A stretch of DNA of 64,000 nucleotides from Hymenopus coronatus (lineage: Eukaryota; Arthropoda; Insecta; Mantodea; Hymenopodidae), in NCBI GenBank assembly GCA_030762935.1, contig CM060895.1, forward strand, positions 78,748,001 to 78,812,000. The letters are read 5' to 3'. Made by a program: the position numbers and the translations under genes. The notes beneath the pieces are model-generated. The model was not told the DNA's origin. It made no database searches and saw only the letters and a program-made list of their open reading frames with translations. Shown here piece by piece: positions 21,882 through 33,062 of the stretch. Each line of letters opens with the position of its first letter. The first letter of the stretch is position 1.

Positions 21882-22649
21882 ATGAACCCTTCACAACACT
21901 TTCTCTATCTGTTCCGCAAACAGTTTATTCTTACAACAGAGTATTACTTTATCTTCATAAAGCTAATCGAGATAAATAGTAGCAAAAATCTTATTACTTG
22001 CTTCCTTAGAAGTAGAAGGGAGCTAAGTGAGTGAACTAGTCTAAAGCGATAGTTAAATATTTTAATAGCTGGCCACTATGTGAACAATTGAAGTTCGGTT
22101 CGCTTTGCATTGCTAGTGTAAACAAAAAGCGATGAATCGGAAAGTCACTCGTTTGAGAAAAGTTACGTAGTTTAAAATTGAAATCAATAACAAGGAATAT
22201 GTCACAAACGGTCAAATCTACAAGAAAAATATATATTACATAAATTGCGAGTTTTAACGGGATCTACGTTTTTTGTGTAGTCAGAGACTGTCTCTTTCTT
22301 AAGGTTTACCAGTCATGCAAAATATATCCAAGTCTTCAGAAGGTATAAAAACTTCAAGATATACGTTTTATTTGTGATGTAAATATTTTTCATATACGGT
22401 ATTTTAGTCAAAAACTTTAGAGCCATTTTTAAGAAGAACAACATTTTCAAAAAATGGTCTATGTAAAAGATAGTTCTGGGCGGGGGAACCTTCTTTTCTC
22501 AGGCTTTGTGTTGCATAATTGCAAGATACTAAACTTAAATACCAAGTTTGGTATTTAACGGATTTTTAGTTCTGTCCACAACACAAACACTCACATGGAC
22601 CATTTTCTAAAATGTTCTTTTTTGGAATCTATACTATGTACACAGTGAA
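21882..22649 (-). repeat. R repeat, nearly complete copy
   Basis: Starts within 'CACTTTCTCTATCTGTTCCGC' (terminal ~25 bases lost) and ends 'TATGTACACAGTGAAAGT'. The palindrome 'ACCAAGTTTGGTATTTAACGG' and CA block (22578-22598) are present, but the segment between microsatellite and hairpin is shortened. Confidence 0.8.
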
Positions 22650-23240
22650 AGTAAACATTGGTCTCAAATATTAGGAATAATATCAAATCCAACTTTTAAT
22701 CAGACGTGAATTTTAATATATCTTGTTTTTTTTATTGTGAAAAAATTAAGTGCTTTGTTAGTAATGTTGAATTTCAGTTTAAATTACATGTAAATATGAA
22801 ATAAATAATATACTACGTTTTATTTAGTAAAATATATACAAATATTTATTGAAATATGTTGTTTGTTTCAGTGTCGTTTTAGAATTAATTTTTCTTAGTC
22901 AGAATAAAATAATAAACTACAAAATTATTAATTCTTTTACTTAAACATTCAATCATAACGTTATTATATGATTTAATTACGTAACGATATAATTCAAATA
23001 TAAACGTTTCTTACATATTTTATTATACATATAGAAAACAGTTTAATTTTGGTCTCAGCTATTAAAATAATATGAAATCTGAATTTTAAAATTTGATGTT
23101 TGTTTAACTGTTATAAAATTCTGTGTGTTGTTGATAGTATAGAATTCCAGTTTAAATTGTATATTCTACAATTAATATTATTTTATATTTAATTTTGTAA
23201 AATATTTTTATTATATACATATATGTATATCTTGCTTAAA
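22650..23240. other. AT-rich spacer, possible degraded duplicate
   Basis: Two similar stretches occur: one near 22655-22900 ('ATTGGTCTCAAATATTAGG', 'GTGAATTTTAATAT') and one near 23045-23200 ('TTGGTCTCAGCTATTAAAAT', 'CTGAATTTTAAAATTTGATG'), each followed by 'AATTTCAGTTTAAATT'-like sequence. This suggests an old ~390-base tandem duplication. Confidence 0.45.
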
Positions 23241-23455
23241 GCCGCACCGTAGCCGAGAGGTTTGACCACTTCTTATCTAAACGGCCCAGGTTTGATCCCA
23301 AGCGGCCATATGTGGGATTTGTGGTGGACAAAGAGGCGCAGGGGCGATTTTGCTCCGGGTTCTCCCACCATTGCATTTCATCAGTGCTCTGTCTTCGTTC
23401 CATTTATTATCAGTGTCATCCTTGAAATGCCAGATGTAGTAAAAGCGAGCGCTAA
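23241..23455 (+). repeat. SINE-D (tRNA-derived), degraded
   Basis: Head 'GCCGCACCGTAGCCGAGAGG' with a Leu/Ser-type A-box region and a B-box-like 'GGTTTGATCCC'. The body 'GGGATTTGTGGTGGACAAAG' and 'CTCCGGGTTCTCCCACCATT' matches the reverse strand of 57455-57692. The 130-residue frame over it is fortuitous. Confidence 0.75.
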
Positions 23456-24835
23456 AGACTACAAAATGAAATCTTGCTTAAGCTGTCATATATTCAGCAA
23501 TTGTCAAGCAAATTTTCTTAAATATTCTACTCTAGTTTTTTCATACATAAACCATTCAATTTATGTGAAGGGATTATTTCAGATTTTAGTGTCTGAGATA
23601 AGAAAAAGAATGTGCCATTCAATTTTTAATAAAATAATTTTTTCCTGTGTTTAAAAATGTACTTTTAGCCACATAGGAAGTTATCGCCGGAAACGACAAT
23701 GTGTTTCATTTTAGTAATGCTTGCTAAAATAATGAATGTGACTTTTTGCGTGCTATATTATGGTGCCGTTTTGATTTCCATTTCTATAAAATATGATAAA
23801 TTAAATTTTTGATCCATAAAGAAGTGTAATCATACCATTGCATCAGTACAGCAAAAATGAGATTAAAACACTTCATTTAAAACATTAAGGTAATCATTTT
23901 ATTCACTTTTTTTACGAATTACGACTACAGAAACTATAACTACTCTTTTTCTCAAATATTTGCACTTCTAATTTTATTCCGCTACAGAGGAAATTGTGTT
24001 AAAAATTCCCTATTTATTTTACTACCATAAAATGTTCCAACATCAAGAATTGCCTTTACCTTCTGGAAAAAAGTTCATTGCGCGCTGTAAGGCTAGGACA
24101 TACCATCTCCCTTTGCCCCATTTAAACACCTCATCTCTCTTTTTCCGACTTCTCTCTGTCTAGACCACGAACTGCGCTAAATGGTGGAAAAGAAGGCAAA
24201 AAAGAAAACGGAAAAAAAGCCCTTCGATTTAGCAAACGTAATTTCCCGATACGGTTTTCTCCTTTCGATATCCAGATAGATAAAGGTTAATTTAACAACC
24301 CTTATAACAAATGATTCCGGTAACTGGGAGCTGACTGGAATGAATTTAAATTAAAAATCGGGGACTTTTTTCGGGATGGGGGATGGAAAGAAGGAAGAAG
24401 GTACGTGATTTCCATTTAAACCATACCACCTTCAGCGGCCTTTTTTCTTGGCTTTAACAAACTGCAGATCTGCAAGTCGCAGTGTGCCAATGCTGCAGGT
24501 TTTAATACTACAGAGCCGTTACATCCAAAATGAGCGTTCATGTTTCCATTCCTTGGTTTTAACCAGTTCGGAAAATCTCTGCGAATATTGATTTTGTCAC
24601 GCGGTAATTTAAAAATCAGAAGAAATATAGGTACTATCTTTTGCCTTTAGTTGGGAACATCTGAGCTAGCTTAATTTTCCATACAAGTGGAATTGAATGC
24701 ATACCACATTTGGGCTAATAAAAACTGAAGTTCGCTACACATTTACTTGTATTATAGCTCCACTCTTAGAACCATATCTGAAGTAAACAAATGACGTTAT
24801 TAACTATAGTCTGCTTCAACCTTTAAAGACAGTCG
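23456..24835. other. Unassigned DNA
   Basis: AT-rich to 24080, then a mixed segment. Short purine-rich runs occur around 24185-24215 and 24365-24400. No family or exon recognised. Confidence 0.4.
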
Positions 24836-25235
24836 AAAGCGAGCCGAAGCTCCAGCTCGGGCCAAGTGAGGTAAACCTCCATTGGCTCTTTCCATTAGGA
24901 CAATGCCTAGGTTGCTAAAAAGCCTCCACGGATGGGAAACACGGGGACGGAAGTGGATACGCCACTTAGGCGCGTTAACCCTGCAGGGAAGACTACCGAA
25001 AAACCTCGGTAGGGACGACAGCCACGCCGTCTTCTAGCTATCCAGGCTAGTACTGGAAGACATTGAGGCGTCTCACAAATCCGCACAAGCATCACCGTCC
25101 AAACGTTGGAGCGTCGAGCCCAACCCAATTCGAACAACTCCCTTTCGGGAGGGGCTCGGTGTTCGGCCCGGCTACTTCTAGTAACGTCACCAGAGCAGCT
25201 GAAGCGGTCGGAAACTCCCCTTAAGGGAAACCTTA
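24836..25235. other. GC-rich island, unassigned
   Basis: Clearly GC-richer than the rest of the window, with sharp edges at both sides. It contains small self-complementary runs such as 'CCGAAAAACCTCGG', 'CTCCCTTTCGGGAG' and 'AGCCGAAGCTCCAGCTCG'. A 76-residue minus frame (24907-25137) has no recognised domain. Possibilities are the 5' region of a retroelement or a structured RNA; I cannot assign it. Confidence 0.4.
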
Positions 25236-25973
25236 AGACAGTATTAAGTTAAATGGGATATCTTTGTATCTACCTAACAAATACATGTTGCATTGTCCTT
25301 TTTTACTAAAGTTGTAATAATATAGTGTGGATAAACATTCAGTTATTATAATTTTCAGCTTCGAACTCATTATCTTATGTAGAATTTTTCCCTGTCAGAT
25401 TAAACACTTTTAGAATCTTTTACATTTCTGTGCGTCCAAATTTCTAAAGAAAGCGAGTTATTCAGAAAAAGTCTGATATTTTCTGCCTCTATGCTGATCA
25501 AGCAGTAGTGTACTGTAGTGTACCGATGGAGATTCAGCACCTCAACCAGTAATTATACTTTTTGTAGGCCAGACCCCGAGAGAAGAGAATGGGATGGGAG
25601 CATTTACAGAGGGCAATCGGAACCACACTGCTACAGGGAGCCATCGTGGAGAGTCGCTAATAGTACCCGAGCAGTTTTTCATCTAGATGCGGTGAGCGTC
25701 AGGAGACCGCGCCTCAGGTCTTAAGAAACGCCCCTAAGTTAACCGACGACCCCCAGCGCCAACCGCTGAGTTTCCACAGCGCAGTAATCTCCATGAGAGG
25801 GCGCCACTACCTCGCCAACACTTACAACCCTGAAAGAAGACCAGACAAATTAAATGGAGATGCATGGAGGGACAGGAAATTCTGATTCTCCCAGTATCGC
25901 CTAGTGATCTACGAAAAAAAACAAAAAAACAAAAAAACAAAAACAAAAACAAAAAAAACACAAACTATGTTTT
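25236..25973. other. Unassigned DNA ending in an A/C-rich tract
   Basis: 25500-25910 is GC-richer and repeat-like but unmatched inside the window. It ends at an A-rich tract with regular C interruptions (25914-25962). Confidence 0.4.
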
Positions 25974-26062
25974 CAGAGAGTTCGGCCGCGGGGAACCGAT
26001 CTCACGACCTCCCAAATGTCCGCCCCAGTCGAAACGCCTGAGCCACCTGGCTCGGTTTATCA
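25974..26062 (-). repeat. tRNA-like SINE head (candidate)
   Basis: On the minus strand the block reads 'GAGCCAGGTGGCTCAGGCGT', then 'GGAGGTCGTGAGATCGGTTC', which looks like an A-box/B-box head. The A-rich tract at 25914-25962 lies beyond the 3' side but reads as poly(T) on that strand. No second copy of the head occurs in the window. Confidence 0.35.
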
Positions 26063-26104
26063 CGCGGTAACTAGTAAACTAAAAGTTAAATCGTAGCGCT
26101 ATGT

Positions 26105-27335
26105 TTTCTTAGCTAGGATTTTGAATTAAGATGAGTGTTATGATTTTATAAGTCAAAGATTTACTGAAAAGTAGAAAAGTAGGGCAACGAGAAACCCTTT
26201 TACTTTCTCTAGCATATATGTACAAATGTATATAGTGAATAGAGAAAGTTATTGTATTCCACTCTAAAATTTTACATAGACATTTCACCGGAAATACATG
26301 TTTTGAGATCCTTGAATCCAAAATGAGCATGTTTAGAAAAATGTCCGTGTGTGACTGTGGGCAGCATAACTCAAAAACGAAAAGTAGGTTAAGCACCAAA
26401 CTTGGAATTTAAGTTCAGTATATTCCAAGAATGCGACACGAAGATTTTCAAGAAAATTCCCCCACTCCAACTACCCTTTACATGGGACATTTTTAAAAAA
26501 ATTAGACTTTTTTCAAAAATGGCTGAAACGATTTTGGTTAAAAATGCCATATATTTAAGACATTTTCATGCCAAATGAAATATACCTATACCTTGCATTT
26601 TCTGGGAATTGCTTCTGAAGACCTCTTCATTCTGGATGACTTTTATGTAACTTTAAAATAAGAGATACACAGAAATGTAGATCTCGTTATGTCGTGTACA
26701 TTTTTTTGTAGAATTGACCGTTTCAGAGATATTCTTAGTTATTGGTTTCAGTTTAAGATACTTAAACTTTTCTCAAACGCGAAGTCATTCCTAGCAAGCA
26801 AAGAGAGCCGAGTGCCACTTGTTTGACATAACGACCGACTTTTAAAAGAGTTGTGTTAGCGCTTTAGTCTGTGCATTCTCTTATTTCCCTTCTACTCACA
26901 AATAAACAATAAATAAGACAAAAGAATAATAGTTTGTAAGAAACATTTGTTTGTGGAACAGCTAGAGAAAGTCATGTGAATGGAGCATATCAGAATTTTG
27001 GTAATTGGGTTTGCAATGGTGAGAGAAAATGTTGACAAGAATTGGAAAACGTTTTAAAACAAGTCGGAATCCTGTACATTCTAGAGCTTATCGTCTATAA
27101 CAATAAATAGTCCCCTTCTGAGCTCACAGCCTCCAGACAGATAGCCTGTCACGGTAAAAGTTAACAGAAGTTTTTACGGAAGGGTTCAAAGTATATGGAA
27201 CACTCCGAAGTGTTAATGTAGCTTATTTATTTTGTAGTTTACGTAAATATTTATATTAAGATGCTTGGAAGAGAAAAATTTTTGTAAACTTAGAAGAAGC
27301 GCAAAATAATAATGCATGCGTTTGATGATTTAAGT
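26105..27335 (-). repeat. Dispersed repeat E, interrupted by R
   Basis: Minus-strand homology to 38660-39070 runs through 27335-26996 and continues at 26201-26105. The gap is exactly an R copy. Shared blocks include 'GGCTGTGAGCT', 'ACAGGATTC', 'CTTGTCAACA', 'GTTTCTCGTTGCC' and 'GTAAATCTTTGA'. No coding frame. E may be a second non-coding mobile element or an old duplication. Confidence 0.75.
26202..26995 (+). repeat. R repeat inserted in E
   Basis: Starts ACTTTCTCTAGC after T4 and ends 'GCATATCAGAA' before T4. Because the unoccupied version of the site is present at about 38980-39000, both ends of R are fixed by comparison. The microsatellite is short here (26346-26362). Confidence 0.9.
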
Positions 27336-27719
27336 AAAATGAATGTTGGAAAGGGAATAAACGAGAAAGATAGTTATCAGGTGATCAGAAACGATGGTTT
27401 ATGGGATAAAAAAGAAACGAATGAAAGGGCCTTAAAGAGGAATTAATAGAGAAGCAAAGAGAATGAGAGAAACAAGAACATACTAGATTAAAACCAACTT
27501 ATTAGAATGGAATAGCGCAAAACGTGTGACTTATAGCTCATTCTTTATTATTTTAAAACATTCCATCTATCTGAATGTAATTTTCCATATTTGGTAATTT
27601 TATGTCAAATAAAGAAGAAGTATTTCGAAGTACTAAAAGTATAAAGAGTGAACTGTTTGTCTACGCCCTTCCACAAGTTGTGCGCCAGACGTCACCCAAT
27701 TATGGGCTCAACAAATATC

Positions 27720-28012
27720 CCAAACATCTGATGTTCTCCATTCACATGATTTTTCTACCTATTCTGTAACATCTATTTTACAAGAGCTTATTCTTCTATA
27801 TACTTCATGCTATATGAGATAAACATTAACAGAAATGTTATTATTTAATCAAAATTAATATATTTTTGGTAAAATAAAAAATAAACGGCAGTTTGGAATG
27901 AAAGGATTTTCATCAACATTCTTGGAAGATCCTGAACTTAAAACACTATATATCCTATTTCCGACTTTTCTTTTTGAGTTAAGCTGTTCACTCAAACATA
28001 CACAGATACATT
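27720..28012 (-). repeat. R repeat, heavily deleted copy
   Basis: Start 'CATCTGATGTTCTCCATTCA', then a jump from the 'ATTATTTAATCAAAATT' region to 'GAAAGGATTTTCATC', ending in the 'AAACATACACAGATACA' block. It meets the next R copy head to head. Confidence 0.75.
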
Positions 28013-28874
28013 TTTTCACTTTCTCTAGCTCATAGTAATGTACATAGGGATAGAGAAGTATTGTATTCCAACCAAAAAATCGACGTCAAGATTTCACCGG
28101 CAATATATGTTTTGGGGTCTCCTGAGTCAAAAAAAAAAAAAAATTTAGAAGGTCCGCGCACGCGCGCGCGTGTGTGTGTGTGTGTGTGTGTGCGTGAGAG
28201 ATAGCTCAAAAACGAAATGACTGTCAAATACCAAACTTGGTATTTAAGTTTAGTATGATCAAAGATTTTAACAAAATCCCTCCACCACAAACTACCCTTT
28301 ACATGGAAAAATGTTCGAAAATTCTGATTTTCTCAACAACGGCTCTAACGATTTTGATTAAAACACCGTATATTAAAGATATTTACATTCTAAATAAAAT
28401 GTATATCTTGAATTGTTTGGGAACAGCCTCTGAGGACTTTATTCTGGATGAATTTTGCTTAACTGCTAAACTAAGAGATACACAAAATTTTAATGCATAA
28501 AAATGTAGATCTCGTCAAAACACACAAATTATGTCATTTACATTTTTGTTTTGGAGGCAACCGTTTTCGAGATATTCCTTGTCATTAATTTCATTTGTAA
28601 AGTACTTAAACTTTTCTCGGACAGGAAGTGTCCGTTTTTCTTTTGTTCTACTCCTGGACAAGCAAAGCAGCGATTTGTAATGACAGTCACATAACGACAG
28701 CTTTTAAAACTGTTGACTATCAGTTTAGCCTAGTGCATTTCCTTAGTTCCATTCTACTTATAAGGAACCAAATAAACTTCTGTTAATGTTTGTCTCGATT
28801 AGCATGGTGTTGAAAGAAGAATTGAGTTGTAAGAATTTTGTAGAGTAGCTAGAAAAGGTCTTCAGATTTTTAAT
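28013..28874 (+). repeat. R repeat, near full-length with long microsatellite
   Basis: T6-C-ACTTTCTCTAGC start, (CG/TG)n tract at 28154-28193, intact 'ACCAAACTTGGTATTTAAG', and an end near 'GTCTTCAGATTTTTA'. The microsatellite changes from CG-rich to pure TG, the longest such run among the R copies. Confidence 0.85.
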
Positions 28875-28970
28875 CAGGGTCTCAAGACATGTATTTCGGT
28901 TGGAATCCCAAGAACAATTTTGGATGGAATACACACTTCCTCTACTTATTGTAAGTAGGAAATAATCTTA
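28875..28970 (-). repeat. R repeat, hairpin-end fragment
   Basis: About 95 bases corresponding to the 'GGTCTCAAGACATGTATTTC' to 'CACTTCCTCTACTTATTG' end of a minus copy, adjoining the previous copy's T run. Confidence 0.6.
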
Positions 28971-30249
28971 TTATAATTCCCCTTTTAATAAAAATCGCTT
29001 GTGCACCTTTCCATTGATGATTACCTTCAGTAGTGGAAGGACTTTCCTGAACAAAGTTTCATTATTTTATGAATCCAAAAAAATTGTCCCATTAATATTA
29101 ATTTCCTACATATTAATCAATAATTACTTTAGTAGAGATAGTAACAGGGAAATGAACCACAAAGCTCTGGACTGAGAAGCCATTACGCTGACCATGGCCC
29201 ACAGAAGCAATCTAGTGGCTTTAGAAATACCCATATAGTGGAAGCGATTTTAGGCGCTTTCGAGTGTTTAAGTATTATTTTGCAGGAATATTCGCTTTGC
29301 TCGTTGCGCTTTATTTAATCGCTTCCAAATGTTCGAGATTACGATGAATTTGAATACTGCAACTCAAAGCCGCAAAATCCCTCTCTTTTGATTTCTATTG
29401 TACCTCCAAAACGTGATGCAAGCCCTGCCATTAACGTTTATTGCAGTACGTTTGAGCTCCATTCTCTTCCAATCTGCCGTATTCTCTTCCTTCCTAAAAT
29501 AACAAGAGGATATTAGTGACACACCATTACCGTGTAAGTTTCGTGCAGGCATTCTGCCCCGGTTCCCCCTGTATTTCTCACCTAGAGAAGTTATAACAAG
29601 CGTGGTTCTAATAGCGCGCCTCGCTCAATAACGCGCAATCTATTCCATGCTGTTTATTGGCATCGTTTAAGGGAAAAAACGTCTCCACCTTTCTGTCTCA
29701 AAATACAACTCCGTGACGTCATAGTGCCTCATTTTCTTTCTTTCCATCTTTCTTCTATCTTTCCGGTTTTAAGAAAAGATACGGCATCGTTAGAGACAGT
29801 TTGCGCTTCGACAACTGAACATCACATTTATCACGTGCCATAGAACTATGAATGCTACGTTTTTCGAATGCTTGTGTCTGTAGAGGGAAAATGTGGAATA
29901 GTTTCCGACAAAGGTGACATTTTCTGGGGTAAGAATCTTTCAGAATCTTTTAAGGCTTTCTACTGATATGCTACTGCTGAAAAGAGATGGAAATAATCTA
30001 GAGAACATGCTAATAGAGAAAGGAATAGTTATGGAAAGAACGAGATGGAGATAAATGCCAGAAAGACTACAATATTTAAGGGCTAAGGTTTTTTTTTTGG
30101 AAGGGACTGGAAACCAATTCAATAATGGTATTGTACCTACATTCCTGGACGGCGCGCTCCAGTAAAGAAGGGATGAGGAAAAAGGAGAAACTGGGCTGTC
30201 AGAACCAGGAGTGTTTCAATACCGCAGGCGGAAGAACCAGGAATGACGG
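28971..30249. other. Unassigned DNA
   Basis: No R homology and no recognised family. Frames of about 60 residues at 29364-29552 and 29940-30122 have no features supporting a gene. A purine-rich stretch ends with a 'GAATGAATGAATAAG' microsatellite near 30250. Confidence 0.4.
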
Positions 30250-30650
30250 CATGAATGAATGAATAAGTGTATTTATTGAAGTAACAAAATGCATACATTG
30301 TATTCACCAATCACACGGGTCTACAGACCGTACGTGCTTTTGCTGTACACAAAATAGTAAACAATATTAAAACATTACTAGAGTAAACACAAAAATAAAA
30401 ATACAACAAAATACAAAGATATTCAAATAGCAATCACAGGGTCCCACAGTTTTCAGATTGAGGCTGCCCGACAGTCTGAAAGCCACACCGGTCATCTCGC
30501 CCCATCTAGAGGTTCCAATACCGCCACCGCCCTTAGAGGAGCAATATGTACATCCCTGAAATCAGCCGAAGGACAGTGTAAGTTTCCCTGCCACGCTGCA
30601 CCGAAAAACATTTGCTGACACTTTCAACACTAAAACAGACCAAGCGGAAT
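30250..30650 (-). mobile_element. Possible LINE 3' end
   Basis: On the minus strand this ends 'ACTTCAATAAATACACTTAT' followed by (TCAT)n, a pattern common at the 3' end of non-LTR retrotransposons. Upstream is a GC-richer 'GGCGGTGGCGGTATTGG'-like stretch that could be 3' coding sequence, but no motif is clear. Confidence 0.4.
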
Positions 30651-30714
30651 GAGTTATGAATCAAATTATTCATTGAACAATATAGAAAACATCCAGTTAG
30701 AAGTAAAATAATAA

Positions 30715-31230
30715 ATACTATTGTTTTAGAACAAGTATGCCATTTTAAATACCTAGGTTGGATATCACTTACGATTATGATTAGGATGTGATATTAAAAC
30801 ACAACGCTTCCAGGCTATATATGGCACAATTTCCAAGAACTTAAAGAAGAAATCAAGGCAAGAAACGCAAATAAAATTGTATAAGACTGCTGTACCGACT
30901 CTTCTATATGGATGTGAAATATGGACCTTGAAGAAAAATGACATTAATAGAATACAGTCAACGGATATGAAGTTCCTCAGAAGAGTAAAAGGAATACAGG
31001 ATTGGATGGATATAGAAATGATGATATAAGGAACGAATTAAACCAACTCCAATTATAGATAAAATAAAGGAACACAGAAGTCGTTGGTCGAACCATCTAA
31101 GAGGAATGAACAAGGAATGATTACCGAAACAGCTACTGGATTACAAGGCACAACGGAGAAGAGATGTCGGTCAACCAAGAAAACAAGGTGGAAAGTTGAG
31201 AAGGGAACAGGATACTCTCCTACTCCATGA
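30715..31230 (+). pseudogene. LINE reverse-transcriptase ORF 3' part, decayed
   Basis: Frame pieces include 'EQVCHFKYLGW', 'QETQIKLYKTAVPTLLYGCE', 'IWTLKKNDINRIQSTDMKFL' and 'RRVKGIQDW', followed by degraded 'NKGTQKSLVEP'-type sequence. The 'FKYLG', 'YKTxxxPTLLYGxExWTL' and 'FLRRVxG' series is the conserved region after the reverse-transcriptase thumb in many arthropod non-LTR elements. Stops and shifts (near 30795, 31030 and 31050) break it. The RT catalytic palm and endonuclease are absent, so it is 5'-truncated. Confidence 0.85.
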
Positions 31231-31610
31231 AGAGAAGAAAAATAAGAACAAGATGGAAGTTCAGGAAATTCATGGACAAGAGAAATCTCTTCAGTAGCTG
31301 ACGACCCAGAGGAGTCCCTGGGAATCGAACTTGGTATGAGATACGCAACGAAATGTATAATCAGACAATTTCTTTAAATTTTCATCTCAATTAACTCGAA
31401 GTAAATATTTTTTTCCCGGATTATTTTCCGCCTTGCAGGACTTACAGCCTCAAAGACTTACAAGCTAATAACTGGTATGGTGGTGATAAAAAGGAGAGAA
31501 TGTTAATGATGAAGGGGATGATAGGGAAATTCGCGGATTAAATTAACCAACCCAGCTGGAAGGCTCAGAAGTTGGCATTCTGTAGGTAGAAAAATAAAAT
31601 TGCAATGTAC
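31231..31610. other. Unassigned DNA
   Basis: Follows the LINE relic; possibly its 3' untranslated part, but there is no clear tail. Confidence 0.35.
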
Positions 31611-32672
31611 CCTCTTTTTACTTCTAAAAATGCTTTTTTGGGTTTGGGGGTCTCAAAAATAGATTACTGGTGAAATCTCGGTATCGAATTTTTTGGTGGA
31701 ATGCAATATTTTCCCTACATTCTATATACATTGCTCATATGTGCTAGAGAAATTAATTATACCATAAATTATGTGATTTACCAATGTGCTTTTATGTAGT
31801 AAGATTTTGAATATTTCTTACGGTTTACACGTTATTCAAATGTCAGGCGCCCCCCTCCGTTCTCTGCTTTGTGTAATATATTAATAATATAAAATTCCTT
31901 TCATTTATCATAAACTTGGTATCTTAATCAAAATTTAAGAGAAAATCAATGTCTTTGAGACTGCCTCCGTGGTCGAGTGGTCAGCGAACTGACTTCTCAC
32001 TCGGATGTCCCGGTTCGATTTCCTGCTGGGGCAGGGATTGTTTCTTTAGCCAGAATAATTTCCTATTCCCCACAGAGTCTGGAATGATGTATGTGTTAGT
32101 GAATGTTTGAGGAAAATAAAAGATTTAAACCTACAGACAACGAGTTGTTTCAAGTGCAAAGCCCCCGATATGACCTTAGATGTTAAAGAGGGCTAAATAA
32201 ATGAAGCAATAAAAAAAAATGTTTTTGAAAAAAGAACTTGTAAAGGATAGTTTGGGGTCGGAGGATTTCCTTGAAAATCTTCAGGTTCTATTTTAGGGGA
32301 TGCTGAATTTATATACAACTGAAGTTATTGTACACAAAAGCAATATTTAAAGCCAAGATTCCATATTTGTACAGTATTTAGACGTCCATGTTGATACATC
32401 TTCATTTAAATTTTGATGTAGGTTTCCTGGAAGCTTTTGCACAATTCATCATTGTCATCTTGCATGTTTGCGTAGGTCTAAATACAATCTTTGGGTTTCG
32501 ATAAATTTTTGTTTTTTTAAGTTTTGCTGTTCACACACACACAAACACACACACTCACACACACACACACGCACACTCACAGACACACACAGGCCATTAT
32601 TCTAAAAGGCTCATTATGTTCCAGGGAGAGGGATTCAAAACATAAATTAGTAGGTGGAATAAAATTCTTCCA
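31611..32672 (-). repeat. R repeat fragments, one split by SINE-A
   Basis: A hairpin-end fragment (31611-31757) is followed by an interior-to-end series (31760-31959, 32214-32330 and 32490-32672). The second series contains a SINE-A at 31960-32213 and, at 32330-32490, extra unmatched sequence. A CA-rich microsatellite (32533-32600) sits in the family's usual place. Confidence 0.7.
31960..32213 (+). repeat. SINE-A (tRNA-derived) inside R
   Basis: A box TGGTCGAGTGG, B box-like GGTTCGATTTCC, 'AAAGCCCCCGATATGACC' and 'GTTAAAGAGGGCTAAATAAA' end with A-rich tail. An imperfect 11-base repeat AATGTCTTTGA / AATGTTTTTGA flanks it and is the likely target duplication. Confidence 0.9.
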
Positions 32673-32673
32673 C

Positions 32674-32713
<40 letters not shown>

Positions 32714-32714
32714 G
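32673..32714 (+). repeat. (ATT)n microsatellite
   Basis: About fourteen uninterrupted TAT/ATT steps at the end of an R fragment. The tyrosine run in a 92-residue frame here is this repeat. Confidence 0.95.
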
Positions 32715-32756
32715 GAATAATTTATTCAATTCTATCATTTTATTATTAAACGTAGT

Positions 32757-32885
32757 ACCGAGCGAGTGGCGCTGCGGTAATGTGTGCGACTCGCATTCGT
32801 AAGGTTCCTAGTTCTACACTGGCGATGCCCTTCTGACCCATGGATTTATCTGGGCGGGCACCGATTCAAGTGAATACAGTGAAAT
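32757..32885 (+). repeat. tRNA-like SINE head (candidate)
   Basis: 'CCGAGCGAGTGGCGCTGCGG' in the A-box position and 'GGTTCCTAGTTCTACACTGG' in the B-box position, spaced as in a tRNA head. Then 'CTTCTGACCCATGG' and 'CACCGATTCAAGTGAATACA'. No second copy of this head is clear in the window. Confidence 0.45.
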
Positions 32886-33062
32886 TACAACTATTGATCA
32901 GAATATAAATCAATTAATTAGATAGTATTGTAATTCTCGAGAATTTAAAATAGCAAGAGGCATAAAAATAAAATTGCAATCATGTTACGTGATTTATCTG
33001 GAATCACTAGGCGAATGCTGGGGTGGTTTTTCATTAGCAAAATTTAATTTCCATAATTTCCC

